Assembly: GCA_023433465.1 (NCBI GenBank)
Contig: JAEZCR010000262.1
Location: 1-5,531 of the forward strand
Direction of reading: 5' to 3'
Source of the DNA: Pseudomonadota bacterium
Lineage (GTDB): Bacteria; Pseudomonadota; Gammaproteobacteria; Steroidobacterales; Steroidobacteraceae
Length of the DNA stretch: 5,531 bases
Positions 3,162 through 5,531 of the stretch are shown in pieces (within the stretch, counting starts at the first letter, position 1; each line of letters starts with the position of its first letter). The translations under genes and the position numbers were made by a program. A model generated the notes under the pieces. The model was not told the DNA's origin and did not search any database. It saw only the letters and a program-made list of their open reading frames with translations.

Positions 3162-5531
3162 CTATTCGTCGCGGCGCGGGCTCGAGCTGTCGCTCGGGCC
3201 GCTCGACCAGACCACGTACGGCTTGGGCGCCGGCGGGGGCGGCAGATCGAGCGGGGCCTGTGCGCCTTCTCCGCGCGACTCGCGCGCCGGCTCGGCACGC
3301 TCGGCCGGTTCACGCGGCGCCTGCTCGCGGGGAGCCGACTCGCGTTGCACCGCGGGTTCCCGGACCTCATCGGCATTCGAGTGACTGCCATTGCTCTGCT
3401 GGGCGTGGAAGGCGCGCTCTTCGGGCGATGCCTCGCGGGCGCCGGTGAATTCGCCCTCGTGCGGTTCGTTCCCGAACTGGCCGGGCGTTCCGCCTTCGCG
3501 ATTACGTCCGCCACGGCGTCCGCGACGACGGCCACGGCGGCTGCGTCCCTCACGCGCGGCGCCTTCCTGCGCCGGGCCATTTCCGGCCTGGGCCGGGTCC
3601 TCGCTGGCGGCGACCACCGGAGCGCTCGCCGCGGCGCCGGCCGCGGCACTGGCCGCAGCTTGGGCTTCCTGGTCGCGCTGCCGGTTGCGCTCGCGCTGCT
3701 TTTCCCGCTCGGCTTCACGCTGCGCGTCGCGCTCGCGATTCTGCTCACGTCCGCCATCCCGATGCGCGTCGCGCTTGCCCTGGGCGGCATCCCGGCCGTG
3801 TTCGCGGTGGCCGTCGCGATCGCGCTGGCGATTGCGCTCTCCGTCGCGGCCGGCTTCCTTGTCGCGGCGACCGTCGCGGTCACGATCCTTGTCGCGATGC
3901 CGGCCGTGCGCGCTGCGGTCGCGGCCACGGTCGCGGTCTCCGCCATGACGGTGGCGGTCGCGATCACGCTCACGGTGGTCGCGGCGACCATCGCCGCGCG
4001 CCGGCTTGCTCTCGACAGCGCCTTCGGGCGACTTTCCGGTGAATAGATAGACCAGGCGGTCCCAGAATCCGAGTCCGGCCGGCGGCGCGACGACCTTCGC
4101 GGCCGGGGCCTGCGGCGCGGGGGCGGGGACGTGCACGATGACGGGCGCTGCCGTCGCCGGCGCGGTCGGCACGACCGCCGCGGGCTCGAGCTGCGGCTTT
4201 TCCTGCTTCGTGCCGGAAGGATCGACCACCGCCGGACGCTCGGGCATCTTGTAGCTGAGTGTCTTGTTCTCGGGCAGATCGACCTCGTCGGTGCGCACGC
4301 GCCTGATCGAGTACTCGGGCGTCTGGATGTACTGGTTGGGAACGATCAGCAGCTCGACCTCGCTCTTGTCTTCGAGCGTGCGCAGCCACTCGCGCTTCTC
4401 GTTGATGAGGTAGGTGGCCACTTCCACCGGGACCTGGGCGACGACCTGCGCGGTCTTGTCCTTGCGGGCTTCCTCGCCGATGAGGCGCAGGATCGCGAGG
4501 GCCATGGACTCGACCGACCGGATGCTGCCGATGCCGGTGCATCGCGGGCAGACCAGGTGGCTGGAATCGCTCAGGCTGGGGCGCAGGCGCTGCCGGGACA
4601 TTTCCAGCAGGCCGAAACGTGACAGGCGTCCGATCTGGATACGCGCGCGGTCCATCTTCACCGCGTCGCGCAGCCGGTCTTCGACATCGCGCTGGTTCTT
4701 GGACGACTCCATGTCGATGAAGTCGATGACGATCAGGCCGCCGATGTCGCGGATGCGCAGCTGGCGCGCGATCTCGTCCGCGGCTTCGAGGTTGGTGTTG
4801 GTCGCCGTGGTCTCGATGTCCGAGCCGCGCGTGGCGCGCGCGGAGTTGATGTCGATCGACACCAGCGCTTCGGTGTAGTTGATGACGAGCGAACCACCCG
4901 AGGGCAGCTCGACCTTCTGCGCGTAGGCCGACTCGATCTGGCTCTCGATCTGGAAACGCGTGAACAGCGGAATGTCGTCGGTGTAGCGCTTGAGCTTCTT
5001 CTGCGCTTCCGGCGGCATGAACCGCGTCATGTACTCCTGAGCGGTCGCGAAGGTGGCGTCGTCGTCGACCAGCACCTCGCCGATGTCGTCGGCGAGATAG
5101 TCACGCAGCGCGCGGGTCACCGCGTCGCTTTCGCGATACACGAGATAGGGGGCGGGGCGGTCCTTGGTGGCCGCGTCGATCTGTTCCCACTGACCCTTGA
5201 GGTTGTCGAGGTCCCACTGCAGCTCCTGGACCGCCCGACCGACGCCGGCGGTGCGCACGATGGCGCCCATGCCGTCGGGGATAACGAGCTCGTCCATGAC
5301 CTGGCGCATCTGGTCGCGGTCTTCACCCTCGATGCGGCGCGACACGCCGCCGGCGCGGGGGTTGTTCGGCATCAGAACCAGGAAGCGGCCGGCGAGGGAG
5401 ATGAACGTGGTGAGGGCCGCGCCCTTGTTGCCGCGCTCTTCTTTCTCGACCTGGACGATGACTTCCTGGCCTTCGGAGAGCAGGTCGCGCATGTTGCCGC
5501 GGCCACTGTCCGCGCCCTTGCGGAAGTATTC
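3162..5531 (-). CDS. rne: Ribonuclease E, 5' end missing (starts beyond the right edge)
   Basis: Endoribonuclease that cleaves single-stranded AU-rich RNA and scaffolds the degradosome at the inner membrane, acting in mRNA decay and rRNA/tRNA processing. 789 codons lie in the window. Compared with E. coli RNase E (recalled), about 75 N-terminal residues are absent, and the frame enters at EYFRKG in the S1 domain. Numbering from the internal Met at 5492, all E. coli key residues fit a constant offset of 89: 5'-phosphate sensor Arg80/Thr81 (169/170) and Arg284 (373), catalytic Asp214 (303) and Asp257 (346), Asn216, and zinc-link Cys315/Cys318 in CPRC (404/407). After residue 420 the tail is disordered: a Pro/Ala linker, a candidate membrane helix (473-486), an Arg/Asp-rich tract (500-612), an Arg/Gly RNA-binding patch (649-668) and a Pro/Glu/Arg-rich end. 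Estimated full length is about 865 residues against 1061 in E. coli. It ends with TAG and converges with the phosphatase. Confidence 0.97.
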   Translation of the reverse strand, partial: EYFRKGADSGRGNMRDLLSEGQEVIVQVEKEERGNKGAALTTFISLAGRFLVLMPNNPRAGGVSRRIEGEDRDQMRQVMDELVIPDGMGAIVRTAGVGRAVQELQWDLDNLKGQWEQIDAATKDRPAPYLVYRESDAVTRALRDYLADDIGEVLVDDDATFATAQEYMTRFMPPEAQKKLKRYTDDIPLFTRFQIESQIESAYAQKVELPSGGSLVINYTEALVSIDINSARATRGSDIETTATNTNLEAADEIARQLRIRDIGGLIVIDFIDMESSKNQRDVEDRLRDAVKMDRARIQIGRLSRFGLLEMSRQRLRPSLSDSSHLVCPRCTGIGSIRSVESMALAILRLIGEEARKDKTAQVVAQVPVEVATYLINEKREWLRTLEDKSEVELLIVPNQYIQTPEYSIRRVRTDEVDLPENKTLSYKMPERPAVVDPSGTKQEKPQLEPAAVVPTAPATAAPVIVHVPAPAPQAPAAKVVAPPAGLGFWDRLVYLFTGKSPEGAVESKPARGDGRRDHRERDRDRHRHGGDRDRGRDRSAHGRHRDKDRDRDGRRDKEAGRDGERNRQRDRDGHREHGRDAAQGKRDAHRDGGREQNRERDAQREAEREKQRERNRQRDQEAQAAASAAAGAAASAPVVAASEDPAQAGNGPAQEGAAREGRSRRGRRRGRRGGRNREGGTPGQFGNEPHEGEFTGAREASPEERAFHAQQSNGSHSNADEVREPAVQRESAPREQAPREPAERAEPARESRGEGAQAPLDLPPPPAPKPYVVWSSGPSDSSSPRRDE
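3489..3548 (-). other. RNase E Arg/Gly patch (candidate AR-type RNA-binding region)
   Basis: Residues 649-668 of RNase E (numbered from the Met at 5492) contain SRRGRRRGRRGGRN, about half Arg with interspersed Gly. It resembles the arginine-rich segments that bind RNA or RNA helicase in the C-terminal half of other RNase E proteins. The functional assignment rests on composition only. Confidence 0.5.
3657..3992 (-). repeat. Low-complexity Arg/Asp-repeat tract in the RNase E tail
   Basis: This stretch encodes about 110 residues of irregular RD, RDR, HRD, RDG and later RE/RQ repeats, flanked by Gly, His and Lys. At DNA level it is a degenerate repetition of CGCGAC-like codon pairs, read on the plus strand as GTCGCG and GTCGCGGCGACC. 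The alternating charges predict an extended or single-helix, highly hydrophilic linker. The repetition predisposes it to slippage or unequal recombination, so its length probably differs between relatives. Confidence 0.75.
4035..4076 (-). other. Candidate membrane-targeting amphipathic helix of RNase E
   Basis: Residues 473-486 read GLGFWDRLVYLFTG: bulky hydrophobics (L, F, W, L, V, Y, L, F) with Asp-Arg on the other side. It lies just after the Pro/Ala linker and before the basic tail. This is the place and style of E. coli segment A, the amphipathic helix that attaches RNase E to the inner membrane. Position and composition support the call; no structure prediction was run. Confidence 0.6.

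Noticed and set aside
3345..4046. Plus-strand open frame of 233 codons that looks like an Ala/Val-rich multi-pass membrane protein
   Set aside because: It lies entirely antisense to the RNase E tail. The reverse complements of the repeated Arg and Asp codons (CGC, GAC) are GCG and GTC, so an RD repeat necessarily gives a VA-rich hydrophobic shadow.
5490..5492. ATG as the start of RNase E
   Set aside because: The frame stays open to the window edge, and the 13 codons upstream (EYFRKG...GN) match the E. coli RNase E S1 domain, so this Met is internal.

Overview
The window looks like high-GC gammaproteobacterial chromosome, possibly from the Xanthomonadales/Nevskiales/Steroidobacter side or a metagenome assembly. 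This rests on an E. coli-type RNase E with a fully conserved core, the high GC content and the style of the lipoproteins. The lineage is inference. No mobile element, tRNA, rRNA or CRISPR array is visible.

Layout. Left edge (1-221): a tract of almost pure C, then the start of a small minus-strand lipoprotein gene that runs off the window. Positions 219-2486 (minus): a 755-residue lipoprotein with a polyproline spacer, two near-identical PKD-type repeats, a beta-sandwich linker domain, a gluzincin-like HEFGH metallopeptidase core and a C-terminal pre-peptidase-like (PPC) domain. Its stop lies 10 bp before the small lipoprotein's start, so the two probably form an operon. Positions 2487-2643: a divergent intergenic region holding a strong imperfect palindrome (2537-2569). 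Positions 2644-3144 (plus): a low-molecular-weight protein-tyrosine phosphatase. Positions 3162-5531 (minus): RNase E, missing about its first 75 residues at the right edge. It has a complete catalytic core, a candidate membrane-binding helix and an unusual Arg/Asp-rich tail.

The phosphatase and rne converge with only 17 bp between their stops. A 13-bp perfect GC-rich stem (3105-3142) forms the last codons of the phosphatase. On the minus strand it is followed by a T-rich stretch, so it reads as the rne terminator embedded in the neighbouring gene. From memory, rne and a ptpA-type phosphatase are also near neighbours in Pseudomonas (rne-murB-ptpA-kdsB), so this half looks like ancestral core synteny. 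The exported lipoprotein/metallopeptidase pair looks like lineage-specific accessory content beside it.

I see no convincing complete new system. The less ordinary items are the uncharacterised lipoprotein metallopeptidase operon, the palindrome upstream of it, the RD-repeat RNase E tail, the terminator inside a coding end, and the poly-C edge, which may be a sequencing artefact.
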